NCBI RefSeq assembly: GCF_036884655.1
Contig: NC_088340.1
Span: 28,057,501-28,121,500, forward strand
Source: Musa acuminata AAA Group
Lineage: Eukaryota > Streptophyta > Magnoliopsida > Zingiberales > Musaceae
DNA length: 64,000 nt
Direction: 5' to 3'
Position numbers and translations under genes: made by a program. Each line of letters begins with the position of its first letter. The stretch's first letter is position 1. The notes below the pieces were generated by a model. That model saw nothing but the letters and a program-made list of their open reading frames with translations. It was not told the DNA's origin and searched no databases. Positions 11,101 to 21,384 of the stretch are shown here, piece after piece.

Positions 11101-11413
11101 TAGGTTGAGTTGGTCGAGTCCCTCGAGACTCACCTATATCGCGATTCGCTATCTTGCTTACGACATAGAGATGTCACCGGTGACCTGAGGGCATGATATG
11201 CTTGGTCGAGTCCCTCGAGGGTATATCATCAAATCAGACTCATCTTGTAACGAAGGTGTTGACTTAACCGAGCATCATGGTTGGTCGAGTCCCTCGAGGC
11301 CATGGTGATTCGGAGGCCGAACAGGACGGGAATCACAAGGAGTTGTGATCGGCAAGAGTTGTCTACCTTTTAGGCTTAGTGTGATTGGTCGAGTCCCTCG
11401 AGGTTACACTAAG
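11101..11413 (+). promoter_or_regulatory. Array of four stem-loops with a shared apex in the B2 leader
   Basis: Each hairpin has the apical module TGG-TCGAG-TCC-CTCGA-G (5-bp stem, TCC triloop) inside a different outer stem. H1: TAGGTTGAGT (11101-11110) with ACTCACCTA (11128-11136), one bulged T. H2: ATGATATGC (11193-11201) with GTATATCAT (11221-11229). H3: CATGG (11276-11280) with CCATG (11300-11304), extendable by ATC/GAT. H4: CTTAGTGT (11375-11382) with ACACTAAG (11406-11413). All lie upstream of gag in the RNA sense. B0 has two substitutions in the left arm of H2 that keep pairing by exchanging G-U and A-U pairs. Packaging, dimerisation or translational control are possible roles; all are inference. 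Confidence 0.75.
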
Positions 11414-11598
11414 ACGCTGATTGGATCCTGATCCCCACTAGAAGTCTGCCGGAGACTTTCGTTTCACGTGCTGAGGGTGTCGCGTGACTCGTTAGTAAAA
11501 TAGTGGGAGCATATTAAGATAGAAGTCCATATCTTGATAGTTTATTTCTTGCAAAATCTGCATGTTATTCATTTTTGCTACATCTTTATTTTCAGAAA

Positions 11599-12792
11599 AT
11601 GTCGCTTTCAAATCCCTTACGTGGCATACTTGATGTCAACCGCCTCACTGGTCCAAATTATACGGATTGGCTCCGTAACTTGAGAATTGTTCTCACAGCG
11701 GAGAAAATCGTGTACGTCCTTGATACAGTGATGCCTACGCCCGAAGAAGGGGCAAGCGAGGATGAGATCGCTCGCTACGTGAAGTACATTGATGACTCCA
11801 CTCTTGCTCAGTGCTATATGTTGGGCTCTATGACTCCAGAGTTACAGAGACAACATGAAAAGATGGATGCCAGATCCATTCTCCTACATATCCGTAAATT
11901 GTTTGAGGAACAGGGAAGGACTCAACGATATGAGATATCCAAGAGCCTTTTCCGCGCTAGGATGACTGAGGGGACACCGGTTCAGAACCATGTCCTAAAG
12001 ATGATTGAGTGGATAGAGAAACTCACAGGTCTAGGAATGGTCCTAGAGGATAACTTGTGTGTGGACATTGTGCTTCAGTCCCTACCAGATTCCTTTTCAC
12101 AGTTCATAATGAACTTTAATATGAACAAGCTTGAGGTGACTCTCCCAAAGCTCCTCAATATGTTGAGGGAGGCAGAGAGTACTATTAAGAAAGAGAAGCC
12201 AGTTCTCTACACTGGTGAGACCAGAAAGAAAAGGAAAGCAGAAAGGTCCCTTAAGAAGGGAAAGGGCAAGGGCAAACAAGGTAAAGCAAAGGTTGCTAAG
12301 AAAGACCCAACAAAGGACAAAGGCCAGTGCTTCCACTGTGGTAAAGATGGGCACTGGAAGAGAAACTGCAAAGAGTACCTTGCAGAAAGGGCGAAACAAA
12401 AGCTTGATGAAGCTTCAGGTACATTCATGATCAGTCTCCATTTGTCAGACTCTTATGATAACACATGGGTATTAGATACCGGTAGTGCTTATTATATATG
12501 TAATTCGTTACAGGTTCTGGCAAGGCCTAGGAGACTAGAGAGAGGCGAGATGGACCTCAAGATGGGTAATGGAGCAAAAGTTGCTGTATTAGCTGTTGGC
12601 GAGGTCGCCCTACATCTGCCTAGTGGAGCTTTTATTGCATTAGATGCATGTTATTTTGTTCCTTCTATTATCAAAAACATTATCTCCATTTCATGTTTAA
12701 CAGTTAGTGGATATAAATTTGTTTTTAAGAACAATGGTTGTTCGATATTATTAGATGATAAGATCATCACGAAATTTGTTTATTTATGTTAG
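11599..12792 (+). CDS. gag: Gag-protease of B2 (interrupted polyprotein, N-terminal part)
   Basis: Encodes capsid/nucleocapsid plus the aspartic protease of a copia polyprotein, about 397 residues from the ATG at 11599 (MSLSNPLRG). Residues 1-200 hold the copia gag region ([13 protein letters not shown]). A Lys-rich stretch follows, then one CCHC zinc knuckle ([14 protein letters not shown], about residues 247-260) that binds RNA. The protease active site LDTGSA is at about residues 294-299. The frame ends at a TAG just before the B1 insertion; the downstream pol lies in another frame at that border, so a small indel probably separates them. This is the only copy here with a protease body. 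Confidence 0.9.
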   Translation: MSLSNPLRGILDVNRLTGPNYTDWLRNLRIVLTAEKIVYVLDTVMPTPEEGASEDEIARYVKYIDDSTLAQCYMLGSMTPELQRQHEKMDARSILLHIRKLFEEQGRTQRYEISKSLFRARMTEGTPVQNHVLKMIEWIEKLTGLGMVLEDNLCVDIVLQSLPDSFSQFIMNFNMNKLEVTLPKLLNMLREAESTIKKEKPVLYTGETRKKRKAERSLKKGKGKGKQGKAKVAKKDPTKDKGQCFHCGKDGHWKRNCKEYLAERAKQKLDEASGTFMISLHLSDSYDNTWVLDTGSAYYICNSLQVLARPRRLERGEMDLKMGNGAKVAVLAVGEVALHLPSGAFIALDACYFVPSIIKNIISISCLTVSGYKFVFKNNGCSILLDDKIITKFVYLC

Positions 12793-12804
12793 ACACCACT
12801 CCAC

Positions 12805-12809
12805 ATATC
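12805..12809. other. TSD of B1, left copy (ATATC)
   Basis: ATATC precedes the B1 LTR and recurs at 21385-21389 directly after the other LTR. Joining the flanks restores the coding sequence seen uninterrupted in B0 (ACTCTATATATCATGAATAT). Confidence 0.93.
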
Positions 12810-14308
12810 TGTTGGGAAATCATAGGGGGGGGGCGACATCATATGCGCAGCGGAAGAACAAGAAAACAAAAAATCCCCGATTCCCAAAAAGATGTTCATC
12901 GTCGTGCGAAGATTGGTGCGCAAAATCCGCAAAAACACAAAACTGCGTATAGAGATTGTGTTACCTAGGGAGATCGTATATCCCAGTTTCCTTGCAGATC
13001 CTTAGGAGAGGGTGAAGGAGGTCAAGCGTCCTCCTCTCTAGCGGTGATCCACACAGCAGGGTTGCGACGACGCTCCTCAAAACTCCAGGCCTACTCTGAG
13101 GTGGAGAGGGAGAGGAGAATAGGAAGGGCAAGCAAAGACTCTAGCCTATGAGGCTGTGAATCCCTCCTATTTATAGAGATCCCGTGTCAAAACCCTAATG
13201 GGTCCTTTCCCTAGTGGGTATTGGATCTGCATCCAATAAGACAAGGGCTCCGTCGGATATCTCATATCCGAACCTCTACTCATCGCAATGCCTACCATAT
13301 GTGTGTGACCCTCTAGGCCCAATATCGAGCTGGCCGTGAGTCATACCTGTCAGAACCCTTTCTAACTAAGTGAATTATTATCTCTGTAATAATTCACTCG
13401 ACTCATCGACTACGGAAGTACTAGGCCACTACGCCGTAGTCCCCAGACGATACAGGGGAATCCAATCCATTGGACCTGTCTGTCCTCAGTTACCATGTAC
13501 CTATAGTCCCTCATCCATCTAATATCCCAGAGACCGTATATCGAGCATGGTGCTGTCAGACCCATACGGTTTCTACTCGAGTCTCGCTCTAATCGGATTC
13601 TCCCGGAGAACTCTTTCTCTCTCAACCCGAATGACCCTGGCCAGGGATTTGTCTGAGCAAGAACACATGGGATATTCCTCTCATGATACCGAGAGTGGAT
13701 GATCCTCTATCGACACTCAATAGCCCTCGTAAGGTCGACTACCACTCCCAATGACCAGCTGTACTAGATCTGGGAACAACCAAACCTATAAGTCTGGTAT
13801 CAAAGAGTGGAGCACTCATACAGGACATCCTTGGTGTCTCAAGTCTAAGAACCAGATACACCACTAGGACTACGGAATCGTTGTCTGACAATAAGGCATC
13901 ATCAACCATCCAGCATTCCGTAAGCGGATCAATCAGTGAACTCATTCTCCAATGAGCACCTGTACTGTATCCCTAGTGTCCCTACACGAGCAGCTATGAG
14001 ACCAGCTGCATCCATCATATGGACGGGTATACAGCACACCAGTCTATCCGGTTATCACGATGTCCCTCTCGAGTAACCTATGACCGGGATTATTTAGGAT
14101 ATGTGTTTAAAGGTGAATCGATCTCATTATCGTGATCTCATCACGATCCGATTCCCATTGCACAAATCCAAGGACATCACAATATATATGCATTTATGCA
14201 ATAGTTATAAAGTGATATATGCCAAAATATAATAAGCAAAAAGATTCTGCATCAAGTCACACGTGCCATCACTCACGTGATTGGCTTGCTGGGCACTTAT
14301 GACTAGCA
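12810..14308 (-). repeat. 3' LTR of B1
   Basis: 1499 bp, TGTTGGGAAAT...GACTAGCA as read on the plus strand (TGCTAGTC...CCCAACA in element sense). It is followed at 14309 by the reverse complement of the PPT (AAGTGGGAGAT). Motifs are as in the B2 LTR, including the paired G-boxes and the 11-bp hairpin. Confidence 0.94.
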
Positions 14309-14322
14309 ATCTCCCACTTGAC

Positions 14323-16893
14323 CTAAAGCCAATCACCTATGTGTCTGATCCCCATTAGACCCCTGTGACGCTCAAAGACAATCTGAGACAATGGCTTTGT
14401 TAGTGGATCTGCAATGTTATCTTCGGATGGAACTCTTTCCACTGCTACATCTCCTCGGGTCACGATCTCTCTGATAAGGTGGAACCTCCTCAGAACATGC
14501 TTAGATTTCTGACGAGACCTAGGTTCCTTCGCTTGAGCAATTGCCCCGTTGTTGTCGCAATATAGGGAAATCGGCTCCTCACTATCCGGCACGACTCCCA
14601 AATCTGTGATGAACTTCTTCAACCAGACTCCCTCCTTTGCTGCATCTGATGCAGCAATGTACTCCGCCTCTGTGGTCGAGTCAGCAGTGGTATCTTGCTT
14701 GGAACTCTTCCAGCACACTGCTCCTCCATTCAAGGTGTACACATACCCTGAATTCGACTTGCTATCATCGACATCAGACTGAAAACTTGAGTCAGTGTAG
14801 CCTTCAACCTTAAGGCTATTACCTCCATATACTAGTAAAAGATCCTTAGTCCTTCTCAAGTACTTAAGGATACACTTTACTGCTTTCCAGTGCTCCAAGC
14901 CTGGATCCGCCTGATACCTGCTTGTGACACTCAGAGCATGCGCTATATCAGGCCTAGTACATAGCATGACATACATGATAGACCCTATTGCTGAGGCATA
15001 AGGTATCATATCCATGTTCGCCCTTTCTTCTGGAGTCTTTGGGGACATACTCGTAGAAAGCGATATCCCATGTCTCATCGGTATGAGACCTCTTTTGGAA
15101 TTTTCCATGCCAAACCTTTTGACAATAGTTTCTATGTACCTGGACTGGGACAAGCCAAGCATCCTTTTGGATCTATCTCTATATATTCTAATCCCCAAGA
15201 TATAAGATGCTTCTCCTAAGTCCTTCATGGAGAAGTGTCTAGATAACCAAGCCTTTATTGTGGATAGCATTCCTATGTCATTCCCAATGATGAGGATGTC
15301 ATCCACATATAACACCAAAAAGCTAATAGCGCTCCCACTTACCTTTCTGTATACACAAGGCTCATCTTCGTTCTTAACGAAGTCATAAGATCTGATTGCC
15401 TCATCAAATCTTATGTTCCAACTTCGGGAAGCTTGCTTTAGTCCATAAATGGATCTAAGCAACCTACACACCTTATCTGGGCAGTTCTTGGACACGAATC
15501 CCTCAGGTTGCATCATATACACCTCCTCCTCCAGGTTCCCGTTGAGGAATGCGGTTTTCACATCCATCTGCCAGATCTCATAATCATAGTGTGCTGCAAT
15601 AGCCAATAGAATTCTGATGGATTTTAGCATTGCTACGGGTGAGAAAGTTTCGTCGTAGTCAACACCTTGCCTTTGACGATACCCCTTAGCCACTAGCCTT
15701 GCTTTATAGGTCTCTACCTTTCCATCTACTCCGATCTTTTTCTTAAAGATCCACTTGCAACCGATGGGTACAATACCTTCGGGTGCATCAACTAGGTTCC
15801 AAACCTTATTGGAGTACATAGAATCCATCTCAGAATTCATGGCTTCTTTCCACTTCCCGGAGTCTATACTCATAATAGCCTCCTCGTAGGTCTGAGGATC
15901 AATATCCTCTACATCCTCTGCTCTAATATGTCCCACATATCTCTCAGGAGGATGGGATACTCTATCAGACCTGCGTAAAGTTGAAACTTGTGTATTAGAT
16001 ACCTGAACAGACTCGGGCTGTAGAGTGGTGATTGAGCTTGGTTCTCCAACCTCGCTCAATTCTATCATTCTCCCACTGTCTCCGTCAAGAATGTGTTCCT
16101 TCTCAAGGAACACTGCTCTCTTAGCTACAAAGACCTTTTGGTCCTCGAGATGATAGAAGTAATACCCACAAGTTTCCTTGGGGTATCCCACAAATTTACA
16201 TCGCCCTGTCCTTGATTCTAACTTATCGGGGTTGTGTCTTTTAACATGGGCATAGCAGCCCCAAATCTTAACTACTTTAAGATCAGGCTTCTTCCCTTTC
16301 CATATCTCATATGGTATAGACACCACCGACTTAGTTGGAACTCTGTTCAGAAGGTAAGCTGCGGTTTCTAGGGCATATCCCCAGAATGAGATGGGTAGGT
16401 CAGCGAAACTCATCATGGACCGTACCATATCTAATAATGTACGATTTCTCCTTTCAGAGACACCATTGAGCTGAGGTGTATAAGGAGGTGTCCATTGGGA
16501 TAATATCCCATGGTCCTTGAGGAAGTGAGTAAACTCTGTACTTAAGTACTCACCTCCTCGATCTGATCGAAGAGTTTTGATACTCTTTCCAGTCTGGTTC
16601 TCCACCTCATTCTTATACTCTCTGAATTTCTCAAAGGCCTCGGACTTGTACTTCATTAAGTACACATATCCATACCTTGAGAAATCATCAGTAAATGTAA
16701 TGAAGTAGGAGTAACCTCCAATGGCATGAGTTGACATGGGTCCACATACATCACTATGTATGAGTTCCAACAACTCAGTGGCTCTCTCTCCAGTTCCACT
16801 AAATGGAGAGTTGGTCAGTTTTCCACGAATGCAAGGCTCACAAGTTGCATATGACACATAGTCGAATGGATCTAGATATCCATCATTTAGCAA
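14323..16893 (-). CDS. pol: Integrase-RT-RNase H polyprotein of B1
   Basis: An 856-codon open frame on the minus strand that begins inside the GAG-pre-integrase domain. The first residue given is not an ATG, so this is a fragment. It includes the CEPC half of the zinc finger, integrase D,D35E residues (HSDVCG, SDRGGEY, NGVSERRNR), RT with WQMDVKTAF and the YVDD active site, and RNase H with GYTDSSF, STTEAEYI and YCDNNGA, ending ...GIRHIGDWL as in B2. Upstream a deletion of about 50-60 bp relative to B0 and B2 breaks the frame to the N-terminal half of the zinc finger, and the protease is absent. The enzymatic core looks intact, but expression as a polyprotein is doubtful. Confidence 0.88.
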   Translation of the reverse strand: MLNDGYLDPFDYVSYATCEPCIRGKLTNSPFSGTGERATELLELIHSDVCGPMSTHAIGGYSYFITFTDDFSRYGYVYLMKYKSEAFEKFREYKNEVENQTGKSIKTLRSDRGGEYLSTEFTHFLKDHGILSQWTPPYTPQLNGVSERRNRTLLDMVRSMMSFADLPISFWGYALETAAYLLNRVPTKSVVSIPYEIWKGKKPDLKVVKIWGCYAHVKRHNPDKLESRTGRCKFVGYPKETCGYYFYHLEDQKVFVAKRAVFLEKEHILDGDSGRMIELSEVGEPSSITTLQPESVQVSNTQVSTLRRSDRVSHPPERYVGHIRAEDVEDIDPQTYEEAIMSIDSGKWKEAMNSEMDSMYSNKVWNLVDAPEGIVPIGCKWIFKKKIGVDGKVETYKARLVAKGYRQRQGVDYDETFSPVAMLKSIRILLAIAAHYDYEIWQMDVKTAFLNGNLEEEVYMMQPEGFVSKNCPDKVCRLLRSIYGLKQASRSWNIRFDEAIRSYDFVKNEDEPCVYRKVSGSAISFLVLYVDDILIIGNDIGMLSTIKAWLSRHFSMKDLGEASYILGIRIYRDRSKRMLGLSQSRYIETIVKRFGMENSKRGLIPMRHGISLSTSMSPKTPEERANMDMIPYASAIGSIMYVMLCTRPDIAHALSVTSRYQADPGLEHWKAVKCILKYLRRTKDLLLVYGGNSLKVEGYTDSSFQSDVDDSKSNSGYVYTLNGGAVCWKSSKQDTTADSTTEAEYIAASDAAKEGVWLKKFITDLGVVPDSEEPISLYCDNNGAIAQAKEPRSRQKSKHVLRRFHLIREIVTRGDVAVERVPSEDNIADPLTKPLSQIVFERHRGLMGIRHIGDWL

Positions 16894-17019
16894 CTTTTGA
16901 ATCCTTCTTTCATGTATGTGACCTAGCCTACAATGCCACAGGTATACACATAGTGTCTTGCATAAACAAACCTTTATGCAATATTCCTCTCGTCAATCTC
17001 CCCTCGGCTTTGCTAGAAT

Positions 17020-17934
17020 TTACAATAAATTGTAGATGTGATAAGCAATATTGGTATCCAATACCAATGCATTATCACAAAAATCTGCCAATTGGAGATT
17101 GATCATGAATATACCTGAAGCTTCATCAAGCTTTTGTTTCGCCCTTTCTGCAAGGTACTCTTTGCAGTTTCTCTTCCAGTGCCCATCTTTACCACAGTGG
17201 AAGCACTGGCCTTTGTCCTTTGTTGGGTCTTTCTTAGCAACCTTTGCTTTACCTTGTTTGCCCTTGCCCTTTCCCTTCTTAAGGGACCTTTCTGCTTTCC
17301 TTTTCTTTCTGGTCTCACCAGTGTAGAGAACTGGCTTCTCTTTCTTAATAGTACTCTCTGCCTCCCTCAACATATTGAGGAGCTCTGGGAGAGTCACCTC
17401 AAGCTTGTTCATATTAAAGTTCATTATGAACTGTGAAAAGGAATCTGGTAGGGACTGAAGCACAATGTCCACACACAAGTTATCCTCTAGGACCATTCCT
17501 AGACCTGTGAGTTTCTCTATCCACTCAATCATCTTTAGGACATGGTTCTGAACCGGTGTCCCCTCAGTCATCCTAGCGCGGAAAAGGCTCTTGGATATCT
17601 CATATCGTTGAGTCCTTCCCTGTTCCTCAAACAATTTACGGACATGTAGGAGAATGGATCTGGCATCCATCTTTTCATGTTGTCTCTGTAACTCTGGAGT
17701 CATAGAGCCCAACATATAGCACTGAGCAAGAGTGGAGTCATCAATGTACTTCACGTAGCGAGCGATCTCATCCTCGCTTGCCCCTTCTTCGGGCGTAGGC
17801 ATCACTGTATCAAGGACGTACACGATTTTCTCCGCTGTGAGAACAATTCTCAAGTTACGGAGCCAATCCGTATAATTTGGACCAGTGAGGCGGTTGACAT
17901 CAAGTATGCCACGTAAGGGATTTGAAAGCGACAT
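17020..17934 (-). CDS. gag: Gag of B1
   Basis: About 304 residues from the ATG at 17932-17934 (MSLSNPLRG), nearly identical to B2 Gag. It includes the Lys-rich linker and the CCHC zinc knuckle [14 protein letters not shown]. After the knuckle it reads into a damaged protease start, LDTNIAYH, where the catalytic DTG is DTN, and stops. The whole protease body is deleted between here and pol. B0 has the same junction, so this is an inherited structure of the subfamily, not damage to one copy. Gag itself looks functional. Confidence 0.88.
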   Translation of the reverse strand: MSLSNPLRGILDVNRLTGPNYTDWLRNLRIVLTAEKIVYVLDTVMPTPEEGASEDEIARYVKYIDDSTLAQCYMLGSMTPELQRQHEKMDARSILLHVRKLFEEQGRTQRYEISKSLFRARMTEGTPVQNHVLKMIEWIEKLTGLGMVLEDNLCVDIVLQSLPDSFSQFIMNFNMNKLEVTLPELLNMLREAESTIKKEKPVLYTGETRKKRKAERSLKKGKGKGKQGKAKVAKKDPTKDKGQCFHCGKDGHWKRNCKEYLAERAKQKLDEASGIFMINLQLADFCDNALVLDTNIAYHIYNLL

Positions 17935-18119
17935 TTTCTGAAAATAAAGATGTAGCAAAAATGAATAACATGCAGATTTTGCAAGAAATAAACTATCAAG
18001 ATATGGACTTCTATCTTAATATGCTCCCACTATTTTACTAACGAGTCACGCGACACCCTCAGCACGTGAAACGGAAGTCTCCGGCAGACTTCTAGTGGGG
18101 ATCAGGATCCAATCAGCGT

Positions 18120-18432
18120 CTTAGTGTAACCTCGAGGGACTCGACCAATCACACTAAGCCTAAAAGGTAGACAACTCTTGCCGATCACAACTCCTTGTGA
18201 TTCCCGTCCTGTTCGGCCTCCGAATCACCATGGCCTCGAGGGACTCGACCAACCATGATGCTCGGTTAAGTCAACACCTTCGTTACAAGATGAGTCTGAT
18301 TTGATGATATACCCTCGAGGGACTCGACCAAGCATATCATGCCCTCAGGTCACCGGTGACATCTCTATGTCGTAAGCAAGATAGCAAATCGCGATATAGG
18401 TGAGTCTCGAGGGACTCGACCAACTCAACCTA
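18120..18432 (-). promoter_or_regulatory. Four stem-loop array in B1 leader
   Basis: Same array as 11101-11413. Outer stems include CTTAGTGT/ACACTAAG (18120-18127 with 18151-18158) and TAGGTGAGT/ACTCAACCTA (18398-18406 with 18423-18432). All four apical TCGAG-TCC-CTCGA modules are intact. Confidence 0.75.
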
Positions 18433-19197
18433 CACCGGGATTCGGTTCCTACTCATAACGATGGAAGGCCACGTGGGTCAATCTAATTGCCTCACGTTTA
18501 CCGACTTAATATTATCGAGAGATGTTTCTATGATTTGGTCTCCTAATATGACATGTCACACATATACATATTTAATATATATCTACATCGCATGCAAATA
18601 TATATACATATCTAGTATGTGTATAAGCAATCACACCAGATGATCATGGACCACAACCTAATATGATTAGGCCCGAGCCAGTAGGCCTAATCACTCACAT
18701 CAAGATCTATGTGTGTAACGGTGCATCTCCATGCCCTGTGATCGTCCATCTCGTCCTCGTCGGTTCCGTCGACATCTTGATGCATCTCCATGCATCACGA
18801 TCGTCCGTCTCGTGGGTCCCGCTATCGCATCCACGCTCCCGCTGCGCCTCCTCATGTGATTACAACTTAATCATAGGCACGCAGGCCCGACAATAAACGA
18901 GAAATATAATGGAGGTTCGCAGACCTCAATAATAATAATCACAAGTACACACATCACACGGTCCATGATCATCCGTCCACACATCATACATCACATGTAT
19001 AAATAATCATCATAGTGTAGGACTACTAGATAATAATAAAAATAATAATCAACTAAACCTTTTAATTAATTAATATTTTCTGAAATCAGGGACATGTAGG
19101 GAATTTCTCAATTCCTAAGGGTATTTTCGTAATTTGGACAAAAGACAGAAACTGGAATTTATCAAATTCATAGGGGCAAAACTATCTTTTTGCCTAA

Positions 19198-19765
19198 AAC
19201 CCTAATTCCCCCTCTGCTGCTGCCGCCGCCGCCACCCTGCCGGCGGCGCCTGTGCGGCGGGGCGAGGGCACTGCCCTCGCCTGCAGGCGGCACGCCCGCT
19301 GGCAGCGACGCCGCTGCGGGTGGGCGCCCCCTTCGGGCGCCGCTGCCTCCGCAGGCGGTGCTGTCCCGCCAGGCGGCCGCCCCTGTGAGGGGGGTTTCGC
19401 CCGCGGGAGTAGCGGCGGCAGGCGTCGCTGCAGGTGGGCTCCCCTTTCGGGCGTCGCTGCCTCCGCAGGCGGTGCTGTCCCGCCGGGCGGCCGCCCCTGT
19501 GGGGGGGGTTTCGCCCGCGGGAGTAGCGGCGGCAGGCGTCGCGCGTCGCTGCCCTGCGGTGGCAGGCGCCGCTTCCTTTCGGCGGCAGGCGCCGCTGCCC
19601 TGCGGCGCCTCTGCCCGTGGGTTGCCAGCCCCGTCGGCAGCAAGCCTGCTGCAAGCAGACCGCCGGCCGGCTGCTGCAGGCATAGCGCCGGCGCATGCGC
19701 CGGCGCTGTGCTGCCTGGCTGCGGCTGCCGCTGCAGGTGGCTGCAGGCATGCAGATCGAGGGCAG
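19198..19765 (-). repeat. GC-rich island with ~115-bp tandem duplication in B1 leader
   Basis: Counterpart of the B2 island. It contains a tandem duplication of about 115 bp (about 19321-19435 and 19436-19549), each unit with CTGCCTCCGCAGGCGGTGCT and TTTCGCCCGCGGGAGTAGCG. B2 and B0 do not show this duplication in the same form, so the island is rearranging quickly. Confidence 0.75.
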
Positions 19766-19870
19766 CAACTGTTGCTGCCCTTCCTCGCTTTTGCGTCAAC
19801 GATTTTGACGTCAAAATTCTTCCTAAACACAATACACGCAGTTCAAAACCAATCATTCGCACGAACAACC

Positions 19871-19885
19871 TGGCTCTGATACCAC
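19871..19885 (-). other. Primer-binding site of B1
   Basis: TGGCTCTGATACCAC on the plus strand is the reverse complement of GTGGTATCAGAGCCA, next to the LTR; initiator tRNA-Met primer. Confidence 0.92.
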
Positions 19886-21384
19886 TGTTGGGAAATCATA
19901 GGGGGGGGGCGACATCATATGTGCAGCGGAAGAACAAGAAAACAAAAAATCCCCGATTCCCAAAAAGATGTTCATCGTCGTGCGAAGATTGGTGCGCAAA
20001 ATCCGCAAAAACACAAAACTGCGTATAGAGATTGTGTTACCTAGGGAGATCGTATATCCCTGTTTCCTTGCAGATCCTTAGGAGAGGGTGAAGGAGGTCA
20101 AGCGTCCTCCTCTCTAGCGGTGATCCACACAGCAGGGTTGCGACGACGCTCCTCAAAACTCCAGGCCTACTCTGAGGTGGAGAGGGAGAGGAGAATAGGA
20201 AGGGCAAGCAAAGACTCTAGCCTATGAGGCTGTGAATCCCTCCTATTTATAGAGATCCCGTGTCAAAACCCTAATGGGTCCTTTCCCTAGTGGGTATTGG
20301 ATCTGCATCCAATAAGACAAGGGCTCCGTCGGATATCTCATATCCGAACCTCTACTCATCGCAATGCCTACCATATGTGTGTGACCCTCTAGGCCCAATA
20401 TCGAGCTGGCCGTGAGTCATACCTGTCAGAACCCTTTCTAACTAAGTGAATTATTATCTCTGTAATAATTCACTCGACTCATCGACTATGGAAGTACTAG
20501 GCCACTACGCCGTAGTCCCCAGACGATACAGGGGAATCCAATCCATTGGACCTGTCTGTCCTCAGTTACCATGTACCTATAGTCCCTCATCCATCTAATA
20601 TCCCAGAGACCGTATATCGAGCATGGTGCTGTCAGACCCATACGGTTTCTACTCGAGTCTCGCTCTAATCGGATTCTCCCGGAGAACTCTTTCTCTCTCA
20701 ACCCGAATGACCCTGGCCAGGGATTTGTCTGAGCAAGAACACATGGGATATTCCTCTCATGATACCGAGAGTGGATGATCCTCTATCGACACTCAATAGC
20801 CCTCGTAAGGTCGACTACCACTCCCAATGACCAGCTGTACTAGATCTGGGAACAGCCAAACCTATAAGTCTGGTATCAAAGAGTGGAGCACTCATACAGG
20901 ACATCCATGGTGTCTCAAGTCTAAGAACCAGATACACCACTAGGACTACGGAATCGTTGTCTGACAATAAGGCATCATCAACCATCCAGCATTCCGTAAG
21001 CGGATCAATCAGTGAACTCATTCTCCAATGAGCACCTGTACTGTATCCCTAGTGTCCCTACACGAGCAGCTATGAGACCAGCTGCATCCATCATATGGAC
21101 GGGTATACAGCACACCAGTCTATCCGGTTATCACGATGTCCCTCTCGAGTAACCTATGACCGGGATTATTTAGGATATGTGTTTAAAGGTGAATCGATCT
21201 TATTATCGTGATCTCATCACGATCCGATTCCCATTGCACAAATCCAAGGACATCACAATATATATGCATTTATGCAATAGTTATAAAGTGATATATGCCA
21301 AAATATAATAAGCAAAAAGATTCTGTATCAAGTCACACGTGCCATCACTCACGTGATTGGCTTGCTGGGCACTTATGACTAGCA
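19886..21384 (-). repeat. 5' LTR of B1
   Basis: 1499 bp, nearly identical to 12810-14308; differences seen by eye include GCAGCGG/GTGCAGC, CTACGG/CTATGG and CTTGG/CATGG. Followed by TSD ATATC. Confidence 0.94.

Larger units (their letters stand above)
9727..11598 (+). other. Long 5' leader of B2
   Basis: Nearly 1.9 kb of non-coding sequence separates the PBS from the gag ATG. In order it holds a GC-rich island (9836-10325), an AT-rich stretch with TATATA repeats (about 10910-10960), and the four-stem-loop array (11101-11413). After the array come a PPT-like purine stretch (AGTGGGAGCAT, about 11500) and the gag start. Short ORFs on both strands here lack consistent conservation and look accidental. 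Confidence 0.8.
17935..19870 (-). other. Leader of B1
   Basis: Collinear with the B2 leader: stem-loop array at 18120-18432, AT-rich TATATA tract at about 18570-18630, GC-rich island at 19198-19765, then the PBS. No supported gene. Confidence 0.8.
12810..21384 (-). mobile_element. Ty1-copia element B1, full length, protease-less, nested in B2
   Basis: 8575 bp on the minus strand: 5' LTR 19886-21384, PBS 19871-19885, leader, gag, pol, PPT, 3' LTR 12810-14308, TSD ATATC. Both LTRs are 1499 bp, and I counted about seven differences by eye, roughly 0.5%, so insertion was recent. The protease body is missing and part of the GAG-pre-integrase region is deleted. It lies inside a same-family element in the opposite orientation. 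Confidence 0.94.

Noticed and set aside
11101..11413. CRISPR-like array (regularly repeated palindromic module)
   Set aside because: Plant nuclear context, only four units, spacing not uniform, spacers pair with each other as outer stems, and no cas genes.
12810..21384. Assembly artefact creating an inverted copy of family B
   Set aside because: Exact 5-bp TSDs, collinear restored target sequence and private differences between B1 and B2 support a real insertion.
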